From JBHELQ01 sp046262995 (lineage in GTDB: Bacteria > Actinomycetota > Thermoleophilia > Solirubrobacterales > Thermoleophilaceae), in NCBI GenBank assembly GCA_046262995.1, contig JBHELQ010000118.1, forward strand, positions 1-64,000: a stretch of DNA of 64,000 nucleotides. The letters run 5' to 3'. Below are positions 50,662-58,629 of this stretch, piece by piece. Each line of letters opens with the position of its first letter. The stretch's first letter is position 1. The translations under genes were made by a program, and so were the position numbers. Under the pieces are notes generated by a model. That model was not told the DNA's origin, did no database searches, and was given only the letters and a program-made list of their open reading frames with translations.

Positions 50662-51105
50662 ATGATCGGCGCGATGGTGGTGGGGACCGACGGGTCGGAA
50701 ACGGCCGGGGAGGCCGTGCGGCAGTCGATCGAGCTGGCCCAGAAGCTCGGCTCGCGGATTCACCTGGTCAGCGCATACGAGCCGGTGCCCGCGGGGCGCC
50801 TACGCGAGGAGCGGCAGGATGTTCCGGAGGACCTCCAGTGGATGGTCAACCCTCGCGCCGACGTGAACTCGACGCTCGAGGAGGCCTGCAAGACGGTCCA
50901 GCAGGCGGGAGTCGAAGTGGAGCCGCATGCCAGGGAGGGCGACCCGGCGGACGCGATCCTGGACGTGGCCGAGGAGGAGAAAGCGGACCTGATCGTCATC
51001 GGCAACAAGGGGATGACAGGGGCCAAGCGCTTCCTGCTAGGCAGCGTGCCGAACAAGATCTCCCATCACGCGCCCTGCAGCGTGATGATCATCAGGACGA
51101 CCTAG
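50662..51105 (+). CDS. universal stress protein (UspA family)
   Basis: The 147-residue protein begins MVVGTDGSETAGEAV (after MIGA) and ends with the ATP-binding motif GNKGMTGAKRFLLGSV followed by APCSVMII. This is the G-x2-G-x9-G-S pattern of nucleotide-binding UspA proteins. It probably acts as a dimer in stress survival. ATG 50662 has a GGGGGG-type site. It is divergent from the response-regulator gene. Confidence 0.92.
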   Translation: MIGAMVVGTDGSETAGEAVRQSIELAQKLGSRIHLVSAYEPVPAGRLREERQDVPEDLQWMVNPRADVNSTLEEACKTVQQAGVEVEPHAREGDPADAILDVAEEEKADLIVIGNKGMTGAKRFLLGSVPNKISHHAPCSVMIIRTT

Positions 51106-51126
51106 GCAGGGTCGCGGGCGACGGGC

Positions 51127-52431
51127 TCAGCGAAGGGCTGCCGCGGCGTCGACGATGCCGTGGCCGTAGCGCGCGTCGAAGCCCGGGGCTCCCGCGTCGT
51201 GCGCCGTCCGCTCGATCTGCTCCTCGACGGCGCGGGCGCTCGGCCGCCTGCCGAGCCGGCGGGTGGCGATGATCAGCGCCGCCAGCCCTGCCACGTGCGG
51301 GCTCGACATCGACGTGCCCTCGTAGCCTGCGGGCAGGCCGAAGTGCCGGAAGCTCGTGGTGAAGGTCTGCTGGTAGATGAAGCGACGTGGGGCGTCGGGC
51401 CGGCAGTGGGCGGCGTCCCAGGCGTTGTCGCTGTTCGGCGCGTCGTAGCCGCCGCCAGGCGCGGCGACGTCGACGTCGTTGCCCGAGTCCGAGTACTCGG
51501 CCTGGCAGCCGCGGTGCGTGGTGGCCGCGACCGCGATGACCCCGCGGGCCCGGGCCGGGTAGGCGACCGTCGAGTCGGCCTGGTTGCCGGCAGCCGCAAC
51601 GATCACAGCTCGCCGCTTACGCGCGTAGCGAATGGCGGACACGATGTCGGGTATCTGCGAGGCACGCACCGACGAGTCGAACTCCAGGCTCAGGTTGATC
51701 ACCCTGGCGCCGTGCCGGGCGGCGTAGCGGATGCCCCTGGCTATCGCCACCGTGTCCCCGCCGCCGTCCGCGTCCAGCACGCGCACCGGCATGATTCGCG
51801 CGCGGTACGCGATCCCGGCGGCGGCGCGGTGGTTGTTGGTGCTCTCGGCGATCGTGCCGGCGACGTGGGTGCCGTGCCCGTTCAGGTCGAGCGGATGGTG
51901 GTCGCGGTTGACGTAGTCGTAGCCGCGCGTGAATCGGCGCAGGTCCGGGGCGCGCCTGAACCTGCCGAGGCTGCGGTAGGCCACCCCGGTGTCGAGCACC
52001 GCGACGACGACGCCGCGCCCGCCCGGGGCGTGCCGGCGGCGCGCGATCGACCAGGCGTCCGGCATGTCGATCCCGAACTTGCCGTTGAAGTTCCACTGTC
52101 GGCGAAAGCCGGGGTCGTTGGGGTGCAGCGCGGCGGCGTGCACGCGGTAGTTCGGGACGGCGTACGCGACGTCAGGGTCGCGGCGCAGCTCGGCGAGCGT
52201 ATGGCGTAGCGGTTCGCCGTCCTCGATCGCGAGCTGCTGCGATCCCCCGGGCAGTCCCTGCCGCGCCTCGGTGCCCGTCTGGTCCTCGAGCTGTGAGCGC
52301 TCCTGGGGGCTCGTGCCGTCCCGGTACTTGACGATCACCTGGCCCGGGACGTAGTCGGTCGCGGCTGCCCCGGCCGGGGCCGCCAGTGCGATCAGGGCCA
52401 CAGCGGCCGGGAGAAGCATGCGTCTGCTCAT
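51127..52431 (-). CDS. secreted subtilisin-like serine protease (S8)
   Basis: The 434-residue preproenzyme has a signal peptide (1-23, APAGAAA) and an inhibitor-I9-like propeptide (about 25-95, with VPGQVIVKYRDG). The catalytic domain has Asp in VAVLDTGVAY (near 149), His in NGHGTHVAGTI (near 187) and Ser in GTSMSSPHVAGLA (near 373), with Asn in AAAGNQAD. Four Cys may form disulfides. It is a likely extracellular protease. It is divergent from the SDR gene, and convergent with uspA with a 21-base gap. Confidence 0.93.
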   Translation of the reverse strand: MSRRMLLPAAVALIALAAPAGAAATDYVPGQVIVKYRDGTSPQERSQLEDQTGTEARQGLPGGSQQLAIEDGEPLRHTLAELRRDPDVAYAVPNYRVHAAALHPNDPGFRRQWNFNGKFGIDMPDAWSIARRRHAPGGRGVVVAVLDTGVAYRSLGRFRRAPDLRRFTRGYDYVNRDHHPLDLNGHGTHVAGTIAESTNNHRAAAGIAYRARIMPVRVLDADGGGDTVAIARGIRYAARHGARVINLSLEFDSSVRASQIPDIVSAIRYARKRRAVIVAAAGNQADSTVAYPARARGVIAVAATTHRGCQAEYSDSGNDVDVAAPGGGYDAPNSDNAWDAAHCRPDAPRRFIYQQTFTTSFRHFGLPAGYEGTSMSSPHVAGLAALIIATRRLGRRPSARAVEEQIERTAHDAGAPGFDARYGHGIVDAAAALR

Positions 52432-52497
52432 GGGTTACGGTGCCTTCGCAGTGTACGTACCGGGGAACACCCCGATCACCTTCAAGTTGTTACGCGT

Positions 52498-53607
52498 GTG
52501 ACGATCTGCGTCACGGGCGCCACAGGGTTCATCGGCGGCCACGTGGCCCGACTGGAGCGCCAGCGGGGGGAGCTAGTACGCGTCACCTACCGCGACGAGG
52601 GGCGTCTGGCACGGCTCGCGGGCCTGGACGTGGAGCCCGTGAAGGCGGACGTCCTCGACCGCGCCGCCATGAGGCGAGCCCTGCGCGGCTGCGCGCTGCT
52701 GCACCACACGGCGGGCTACGTCGCCGCGCGGCCGGTCGAGCGGGTCTGGCAGGTGAACGCCCTGTCGCCGAGGATCGCCGTCGAGGCCGCGGCGGCCGAG
52801 GGGGTGGGTCGGGTGGTCCTGACCTCGAGCGTGGCCGGGATCGGGCCGGTCGCGAACGGGGAGGTGGGCACCGAGGAGACGGTGTTCGGCGCGGGCGGTC
52901 TCGATCTGACCTACGTGGACGCAAAGCACGAGGGGGAGGCCCAGGCCGTCGCCGCCGGGGCGCGCCTGGGCGTGGAGGTCGTGGTCGTGAACCCGTCCTA
53001 CGTCTTCGGCGTCCCGATCGACCGCTCCCAGCCGGGGGAGACCTCTACCCGCATGATCGGGAACTACCTGCTCGGGCGCTTGCCCGCCGTCGTGGACGGC
53101 CAGACGAACGCGGTGGACGTGCGGGATGCCGCCTCCGGCCAGGTCAAGGCCGCGCGTCGCGGCAAGCCCGGCGAGCGCTACATCCTCGGCGGGCACGACA
53201 TCGGCTGGGTAGAGCTGATGGAGCGGGTCGCCAGGCTCTCCGGCGTGGAGCACCCGCTCGTCGTGATGCCGACCGAGTCCGCGCGGCTCGCCCGCGCCGC
53301 CGACACGCTGGGCCTGCCGTTCCTGGTCGCCCCCGAGGGCGTGGTCCTGATGGCGCAGAACTGGCGCTATTCCTCGCGCAAGGCCAAGCGCGAGCTCGGC
53401 TACCGAGTGCGGCCCCTCGACGACACCCTGGCCGACACGGTGGGTTGGTATCAGGAGCTGATCGAGCGCGGTGTGCTGGGCCACGGGCGCCCGTCGCCGC
53501 TGTCGATCGCCGCCCTCGGCGTGAGGCTCGCCGGCAGGACGGGCGTGCTCGCCGGCCTTCGCGTGGCCGAGCGTTGGGCGGGACGCAGGCTGGTCTCCGG
53601 CGGATGA
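52498..53607 (+). CDS. NAD(P)-dependent epimerase/dehydratase-type extended SDR
   Basis: The 369-residue protein has the nucleotide motif VTGATGFIGGHVA (near 5-17), a Ser in TSSVAGIGP (near 119), and the catalytic pair Tyr/Lys in TYVDAKHEGE (near 140). The overall pattern is that of dihydroflavonol-4-reductase-like or hopanoid-associated sugar epimerase-like SDRs. The substrate is unclear. The start is GTG 52498. It overlaps tadA by 4 bases (ATGA). Confidence 0.87.
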   Translation: MTICVTGATGFIGGHVARLERQRGELVRVTYRDEGRLARLAGLDVEPVKADVLDRAAMRRALRGCALLHHTAGYVAARPVERVWQVNALSPRIAVEAAAAEGVGRVVLTSSVAGIGPVANGEVGTEETVFGAGGLDLTYVDAKHEGEAQAVAAGARLGVEVVVVNPSYVFGVPIDRSQPGETSTRMIGNYLLGRLPAVVDGQTNAVDVRDAASGQVKAARRGKPGERYILGGHDIGWVELMERVARLSGVEHPLVVMPTESARLARAADTLGLPFLVAPEGVVLMAQNWRYSSRKAKRELGYRVRPLDDTLADTVGWYQELIERGVLGHGRPSPLSIAALGVRLAGRTGVLAGLRVAERWAGRRLVSGG

Positions 53608-54068
53608 CGCCGGCGTTCTTCCCGATGGATGAGCACTTCATGCGGCTGGCGCTGCGCGAGGCGGAGCGCGCGCTCGAGCACGACGACGTGCCGATCGGCT
53701 GTGTGATCGTGCGTGACGGTGAGCTGGTCGCTGCGGCGCCCAACGAGCGCGAGCTGCGCGGCGACCCGACGGCGCATGCCGAGGTGCTCGCCCTGCGGGA
53801 GGCCTCGGCCAAGCTCGGAGGCTGGCGCCTGCACGACACCGTCATGTACGTCACGCTCGAGCCCTGCGCGATGTGCGCCGGCGCGATCGTCCTGGCAAGG
53901 CTCCCTCGGGTCGTCTACGGGGCGCCGGACCCGAAGGCGGGCGCGGCCGGGAGCGTGCTCGACGTGCTGGCCGAACCGCGGCTGAACCACCGCCCCGAGG
54001 TGGCCGGCGGCCTGCTGGGGGCGGATTCCGCGGACCTGCTCCATGCCTTCTTCGCCAGCCGGCGCTAG
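53604..54068 (+). CDS. tadA: tRNA-specific adenosine deaminase
   Basis: The 154-residue zinc deaminase has His58-Ala-Glu60 (THAEVLAL) and the EPCAMC motif with Cys88 and Cys91. TadA converts A34 of tRNA-Arg(ACG) to inosine, and that tRNA is encoded at 37.4 kb of this window. ATG 53604 overlaps the SDR stop; MDEHFMRLAL at 53625 is an alternative start. tRNA-Ser(CGA) lies 30 bases downstream. Confidence 0.93.
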   Translation: MTPAFFPMDEHFMRLALREAERALEHDDVPIGCVIVRDGELVAAAPNERELRGDPTAHAEVLALREASAKLGGWRLHDTVMYVTLEPCAMCAGAIVLARLPRVVYGAPDPKAGAAGSVLDVLAEPRLNHRPEVAGGLLGADSADLLHAFFASRR

Positions 54069-54098
54069 CCTCTCCCGTGGCGCTCGCGGGCGCCGCCC

Positions 54099-54187
54099 GG
54101 AGGGGTGCCGGAGTGGTTGAACGGGGCGGTCTCGAAAACCGTTGGGGGCCGTTGGGTCCCTCGTGGGTTCGAATCCCACCCCCTCCG
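54099..54187 (+). tRNA. tRNA-Ser (anticodon CGA)
   Basis: Acceptor GGAGGGG pairs with CCCCTCC, discriminator G54187. The anticodon loop is CTCGAAA. The variable arm (GGGGGCCGTTGGGTCCCTC) is long, and T-loop TTCGAAT is present. CCA is not encoded. Confidence 0.95.
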
Positions 54188-54189
54188 CT

Positions 54190-54247
54190 GAAGCAGGCAA
54201 GCATTAGGACGACCTACGGACGTCGACCGCGTCTTCGAGCCTGCTTC
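54190..54247 (+). repeat. inverted repeat downstream of tRNA-Ser(CGA)
   Basis: GAAGCAGGC (54190-54198) is perfectly complementary to GCCTGCTTC (54239-54247), enclosing about 40 bases. It begins 3 bases after the tRNA, so it may be an extended terminator or a processing stem. The rest of the 170-base gap up to the VOC gene shows no coding frame that convinces. Confidence 0.45.
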
Positions 54248-54357
54248 GCGAGCAACTCACCTGGTGTCTTCAGACCAATGGGCGGCGCGTTCCCACCAGC
54301 CGATCGGCAACCGAGAGACGCCGTAGCTGGGGCCGCGGCGTCGCTACGGTCCAGCGC

Positions 54358-54795
54358 ATGACGATCCAACGCATGGACCACGTGGGCATTGTGGTGGACG
54401 ACCTCGCGGCCGCGACGGCGTTCTTCGTCGAACTCGGTCTCAAGCTGCAGGGCGAGGGGTCGGTCGAGGGCGGTTGGGTGGACCGCGTGGTGGGGCTCGA
54501 GGGCGTCCGGGCGGAGATAGCGATGATGGAGACCCCGGACGGCCACGGACGGCTCGAGCTGGCGAAGTTTCACGCCCCCTCGACCCGGGGCGGCGACCGG
54601 CACGCGCCGGCGAACACCCCGGGCATCCGCCATGTCACATTCGCAGTCGACGACATCGACGCCGTCGTGGCTAGCTTGCGAGCCCACGGCGCGGAGCTCG
54701 TTGGCGAGGTGGAGCGCTACGAAGACCGCTATCGGCTCTGCTACGTCCGCGGCCCGGAGGGGATCATCGTCGAGCTGGCGGAGCAGATCGGCTGA
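54358..54795 (+). CDS. VOC/glyoxalase-superfamily protein
   Basis: The 145-residue protein has two VOC units. Metal ligand candidates are His in RMDHVGIVVDDL (near 8), Glu in RLELAKFHAP (near 64), His in GIRHVTFAVDDID (near 86) and Glu in GIIVELAEQIG (near 140). This four-ligand layout fits glyoxalase I/dioxygenase-like enzymes. The substrate is unknown. It is the first gene of the enzyme-rich stretch between two serine tRNAs. Confidence 0.82.
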   Translation: MTIQRMDHVGIVVDDLAAATAFFVELGLKLQGEGSVEGGWVDRVVGLEGVRAEIAMMETPDGHGRLELAKFHAPSTRGGDRHAPANTPGIRHVTFAVDDIDAVVASLRAHGAELVGEVERYEDRYRLCYVRGPEGIIVELAEQIG

Positions 54796-54978
54796 GGGCT
54801 CCGGCCCGCCGCCTCGCCAGCGTCATCGGCCGACAGTGTGCGATGAAGATCCGCCAGCTTGCTGCGGACCTCGGGGTTCGCAAACCGTTCCATCACCCCG
54901 CTGGAGCAGACAAGCCTGCGGCAGTGCCGCTCCTCTTGCAGCCCGGCGGCTTCGAGGGGTCCGATTCGGGCCCTTGAG

Positions 54979-55245
54979 CTATGCCTCGAACTCGCCGCTG
55001 AGCTCCGCCGGCTGGGGCTTGCTCTTGTGTCCGGCCTCTTGAATGATCGGCGGTACCTCGGGGTCGGAGAGGAAGCTCTGAAAGCCCTCCGGATCCCAGT
55101 CAAAGAGCACCCAGACCCGGTCGTCCTCATTGGGATCGCGAAAGACGGTCCAGCCCTTGGACCCGTGCTGCTTTCGCTTCTCAGCGCCCTTGGTTGAGAA
55201 GACTTGCAAGAAGCGGTCGAAATCCTCGACCGTCGTAGTGGCCAG
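54979..55245 (-). CDS. small ABM-like (dimeric alpha-beta barrel) protein
   Basis: The 88-residue product from CTG 55245 reads LATTTVEDFDRFLQVFSTKG at its start and has VWVLFDWDPEGFQSFLSDPEVPPI in outline. This pattern occurs in small actinobacterial proteins of the ABM/cyclase-like type whose N-terminus is usually MATTTVEDFDRF. A purine-rich AGGAAGAGAGG lies just upstream of the CTG. The only conventional start in frame is TTG 55284, which adds 13 charged residues. The function is unknown. The 180 bases between its stop and the VOC gene hold no clear gene. Confidence 0.6.
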   Translation of the reverse strand: MATTTVEDFDRFLQVFSTKGAEKRKQHGSKGWTVFRDPNEDDRVWVLFDWDPEGFQSFLSDPEVPPIIQEAGHKSKPQPAELSGEFEA

Positions 55246-55382
55246 GAACCTCTCTTCCTCTCTGTGGGAGACCTTTGTGCCCAACCTACCTGAGGGCGGC
55301 TACCGCGGAGCGCCCCTTTCGTGGGCCACGGAAGCAGGGTAGGGTCGCGCCCGGACTCGACCAACCAGTAGGAAGGGCAACG

Positions 55383-55778
55383 ATGACAGCAGACGAGAAC
55401 GCGGCGATCATGGGGCGCGCTTACGAGGCCTTCAACAAAGGCGACCTGGACAGGGTCGCCGAAATCTTTGACGAGAGCATCGTGTGGCACTTGCCGGGGC
55501 GGAGCTCGATGGCCGACGACTACCAGGGCCGCGACGCGACCTTGGCGTACTTCGGCCAGCTGGCGCAGGAGACGGGGGGCACGTTCCGGGCCGAACTGCA
55601 GCACTTGCTTGCAGGTGATGAGGACCGCGTGATCGGCGTCCAGCGCAGCACCGCGGATCGAGACGGCAAGCACCTGGACGTTGGCAACTGCATCGTCTTC
55701 GAGCTCAAGGACGGCCGGGTTATTGACGGCCGGGAGCACTTTCACGACCTCTACGCCTGGGACGAGTTCTGGTCGTAG
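55383..55778 (+). CDS. SnoaL-like (NTF2-fold) protein
   Basis: The 131-residue protein has the SnoaL_2 pattern: MGRAYEAFNKGDLDRVAEIFDESIVWHLPG (in outline), a hinge RDATLAYFGQLAQ, and a C-terminal VFELKDGRVIDGREHFHDLYAWDEFW. The domain is a cone-shaped pocket used by isomerases, hydrolases and non-catalytic binders. GGAAGGG precedes ATG 55383. It is one of five NTF2-like genes in the window. Confidence 0.82.
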   Translation: MTADENAAIMGRAYEAFNKGDLDRVAEIFDESIVWHLPGRSSMADDYQGRDATLAYFGQLAQETGGTFRAELQHLLAGDEDRVIGVQRSTADRDGKHLDVGNCIVFELKDGRVIDGREHFHDLYAWDEFWS

Positions 55779-55862
55779 CCCCGTCGGTGCGAGCAGCTAG
55801 CGACTATTCGATGCAGGCAGTGGTTCGCTACTGCTCTGCGTGAGCTTCCGCACCGGGGCGGG

Positions 55863-56270
55863 TCACGTCTCTACTCCCGCTGCCCGTAGGGCCGTCTCAG
55901 CGTCTTGGAACATCTCCACACGCGCGATCTTGCCCTCCCGAACCGTGTAGACCCAACCGGCCCGCTCCTCGACGTCGATACCGCTCTCCTTCGCCTTACC
56001 GACCTGGTGGTAGAGGAGAACAACGTTGTCGCCTGCGTCGACCAGACCTTTCACCTCGAAGCGGTAATGGCTCCACATCTCCTCCCACCGCTGAGCCTCC
56101 TCGACGACCCCCGTATGGCCGTAGAACCGCTCGAGCGAGGTAACCACCTCGACGTCCTGCGCAAACGCCGGCAGCGCGGCTTCGTAGTGGCCACGGAGGT
56201 AGTCCTCGAGCATCTCCCGGACAACTTGGACGTTCTCCTTCTGGGCTGCCTCGACATGATCCCGTGGCAC
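55863..56270 (-). CDS. SnoaL-like (NTF2-fold) protein
   Basis: The 135-residue product contains NVQVVREMLEDYLRGHYEAALPAFAQDVEV in outline, HTGVVEEAQRWEEMWSHYRFEV, a pocket strand and WVYTVREGKIARVEMFQDAETAL, which fit a SnoaL-like domain. GTG 56270 is used; no good ribosome site is seen, and the true start may be slightly different. It is convergent with the preceding SnoaL gene and divergent from the cyclodeaminase gene. The substrate is unknown. Confidence 0.72.
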   Translation of the reverse strand: MPRDHVEAAQKENVQVVREMLEDYLRGHYEAALPAFAQDVEVVTSLERFYGHTGVVEEAQRWEEMWSHYRFEVKGLVDAGDNVVLLYHQVGKAKESGIDVEERAGWVYTVREGKIARVEMFQDAETALRAAGVET

Positions 56271-56363
56271 GTGGCAAGTATCCCGCTCTGGCGGGGCGAG
56301 GATTCGGCAGAGGCGTGACGCCGAACAAGTGTTCTCGCCGTGGACGTCGGTTAGGGTCGGGCG

Positions 56364-57350
56364 GTGCTGCTGCTTGGCCGGCGTGACGTTGAGGAACTTC
56401 TCGACATCGATGCCCTGATCGACGCGCTGGCGAGCGCCATGGCCGATCTGAGCGCCGGTCGTGCCTCCGTGCCCGACCGTGTTGGCGCGCTCGTTCATGA
56501 GCGGGAGGGGCTTCTTGCGGCGATGCCCGGTTACACGCCGTCGGCGGGCGCCCTGGCGGCGAAGCTCATCACGCTCTTCCCTCAGAACGCCGGCACCCAA
56601 TGGCCCACTCACCAGGGAGTGATCGCGGTCTTCGACCCCGACGACGGACATCCCACGGCTCTGCTCGACGGCACCGCCATCACGGCCATTCGCACAGGCG
56701 CTGGCTCGGCGCTCGCCACTCGCCTGCTCGCTCGCGAGGACACCGCGACGGTCGCGATCCTCGGCACCGGCGTCCAGGCCCGCTCACACGCCCGCGCCGT
56801 GACGCGAGTGCGGGAGTTCAGGGAGCTGCGCGTCGCCGGGCGCGACCGTGCCAAGGCCGGAGCGCTTGCCGAGGAGCTCGCGGCTGAGCTCGACTTTCCC
56901 ATACGCGCGGCGGCGTCATGCGAGGAGGCATGCGACGGTGCAGACGTGATCTGCGCAACAGCCCACGCCCTCGAGCCCGTGGTTAGACGCGAGTGGGTCT
57001 CGCCAGGCACGCACGTGACTTCTGTCGGTTACAACCCGCAGGGGCGCGAGCTGGACGACCAAACCGTGGTCGACTCCCTCGTAGTCGTCGAGTCGCGCAC
57101 GGCCGCGCTCGCGCCGTTCCCCTCAGGGTCGAACGATCTCCTTCAGCCGATCGAGCGCGGCCTGATCGACGCGGATCACGTGCACGCCGAGGTCGGCGAG
57201 CTGGTCGAGGGACAGAGGCCGGGCCGCACATCATCGGACGAGATCACGCTCTACAAGTCCGTCGGAGTGGCGGTGCAAGACGGGGTCGCCGCAGCCTTGG
57301 TGCTGGATGCCGCCCGGCAGCGCGGTGCCGGGAAGGAAGTCGAGCTCTAG
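56364..57350 (+). CDS. ornithine cyclodeaminase/mu-crystallin family protein
   Basis: The 328-residue protein has AMPGYTPSAGALAAKLITLFPQN (near 53-75), GTAITAIRTGAGSALAT (with substrate-binding Arg) and a Rossmann motif VAILGTGVQARSHARAV. GDLxxG-like and SSDEITLYKSVGVAVQD segments close the domain. The family includes ornithine cyclodeaminase, alanine dehydrogenase and ketimine reductase; the exact reaction is not fixed by sequence. The GTG start is at 56364. A SnoaL-like gene follows after 81 bases. Confidence 0.87.
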   Translation: MLLLGRRDVEELLDIDALIDALASAMADLSAGRASVPDRVGALVHEREGLLAAMPGYTPSAGALAAKLITLFPQNAGTQWPTHQGVIAVFDPDDGHPTALLDGTAITAIRTGAGSALATRLLAREDTATVAILGTGVQARSHARAVTRVREFRELRVAGRDRAKAGALAEELAAELDFPIRAAASCEEACDGADVICATAHALEPVVRREWVSPGTHVTSVGYNPQGRELDDQTVVDSLVVVESRTAALAPFPSGSNDLLQPIERGLIDADHVHAEVGELVEGQRPGRTSSDEITLYKSVGVAVQDGVAAALVLDAARQRGAGKEVEL

Positions 57351-57431
57351 CCCCGCGTCGTGCCGCAACCCGCACGACCGCTTCGGCCACTAAGCAGTGG
57401 CGGCACCAGATGGCGGGTCTAAGGAGGATCC

Positions 57432-57827
57432 ATGTCGGAGAAGAACGTTGAGGTCGCGCAAGCCTCCTTCGACGCGTGGAACGCAGGCGATCTGGACGCG
57501 TACTGTGCGCTGCACGATCCGAACGTGATCTGGGCAGGTTTGGAGGGCTGGCCCGAGGCTGAGACGCTCGTCGGTCTGGAGGCCTGCAGGAGGCAGTGGG
57601 AGCGCATGCGCGCAGGCTTCGAGGCCGACACGGCGGAACCGATCGGCGATCCCGTCGCCATCGGCGACCGAGTGGTCCAGAGATTCCGCTGGCGTGGCAC
57701 CGGCCAAGGCCCTGAGATGAACATGGACATGACGGCCGTCCTCACCTTGCGCAAGGGCAAGATCTTCATCATCGAGAACTTCTGGGATCACGCTGAGGCC
57801 CTCGAGGCCATTGGGCTGACCGAGTGA
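57432..57827 (+). CDS. SnoaL-like (NTF2-fold) protein
   Basis: The 131-residue product begins MSEKNVEVAQASFDAWNAGD, a common SnoaL-like N-terminus, with AYCALHDPNVIWAGLEGWPEAETLVG and TLRKGKIFIIENFWDHAEALEAIGL following. An AAGGAGGAT ribosome site precedes ATG 57432. It may share a transcript with the cyclodeaminase gene upstream. No catalytic residues can be assigned. Confidence 0.83.
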   Translation: MSEKNVEVAQASFDAWNAGDLDAYCALHDPNVIWAGLEGWPEAETLVGLEACRRQWERMRAGFEADTAEPIGDPVAIGDRVVQRFRWRGTGQGPEMNMDMTAVLTLRKGKIFIIENFWDHAEALEAIGLTE

Positions 57828-57894
57828 CGGGGTTCGCAAACCGTCCCGTCATCCCCGCCTCGCGATCAGGACTTGTGATCGAATTCAGCCTCTC

Positions 57895-58626
57895 GTGAAG
57901 GGACGTCTGTTCGTCATTCCAGGGTCGCATCCCTCAATGGCGGCCCGCCTGATGCTCGAGAGGAAGGGAATCGCGTACCGGCGGACGGACCTGATGCCGG
58001 TCGTGTCGAGGCTGGTCCTCAGGCTGCAGCGCTTCCCGCGCAACACCGTGCCTGCGCTCGTGCTGGACGGCTGCAGGGTGCAGGGCACCAAGTCGATCGC
58101 GGCCGCCCTCGACCAGCTCGAGCCCGAGCCGCGCCTCCTTCCCGAGGATCAGGACCTCCGCGCCCGGGTCGATGAGGCCGAGGCATGGGCCGACACCGAG
58201 CTCCAGGACGTCGGCCGTCGAACGCTCTGGTGGGTCTTCAGGCGCGATCGCGCGCCGATGGCGAGTTACTCCCAGGGCGCGCGGCTGGGAATTCCCGTGG
58301 ACTTCGCGGTCAGGACCGGGGGTCCGCTCGTCGCGCTCGGCGCTCGTCTCAACGGGGCGACCGACGAGCGGGTGCGGGCCGAGCTCGCCAAGCTGCCCGC
58401 CGCCCTCGACCGCATCGACGGGTACATCGCGGACGGCACGATCGGGGGCCCTGAGCCGAACGTGAGCGACTATCAGGTGGCCACGAGCGTGCGCCTGCTC
58501 CTCTCGCTCGACGATTTGAAGCCGCTGATTCGGGACCGGCCGGCGGGCGAGCATGCGCGGCGCCTGGTGCCGGAGTACCCGGGCCATGTGCCGGCCGGGA
58601 CGCTGCCGGCGGACTGGCTCCCCTAG
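57895..58626 (+). CDS. glutathione S-transferase-like protein
   Basis: The 243-residue protein has a thioredoxin-like N-terminal domain (LFVIPGSHPSMAARLMLERKGIAYRRTDL in outline; FPRNTVPALVLDGCRVQGTKSIAAALDQL) and an all-helical C-terminal domain ending in WLP. The conserved cis-Pro (TVPAL) and the ESxA-like site (TKSIAAALD) are present. Actinobacteria usually lack glutathione, so the thiol partner may be mycothiol or none. The start is GTG 57895. Confidence 0.78.
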   Translation: MKGRLFVIPGSHPSMAARLMLERKGIAYRRTDLMPVVSRLVLRLQRFPRNTVPALVLDGCRVQGTKSIAAALDQLEPEPRLLPEDQDLRARVDEAEAWADTELQDVGRRTLWWVFRRDRAPMASYSQGARLGIPVDFAVRTGGPLVALGARLNGATDERVRAELAKLPAALDRIDGYIADGTIGGPEPNVSDYQVATSVRLLLSLDDLKPLIRDRPAGEHARRLVPEYPGHVPAGTLPADWLP

Positions 58627-58629
58627 GCG

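Noticed and set aside
53851..54204. Minus-strand ORF containing GGGGIRTHEGPNGPQRFSRPP
   Set aside because: This is the classic false protein from the antisense of a tRNA-Ser gene, here tRNA-Ser(CGA).
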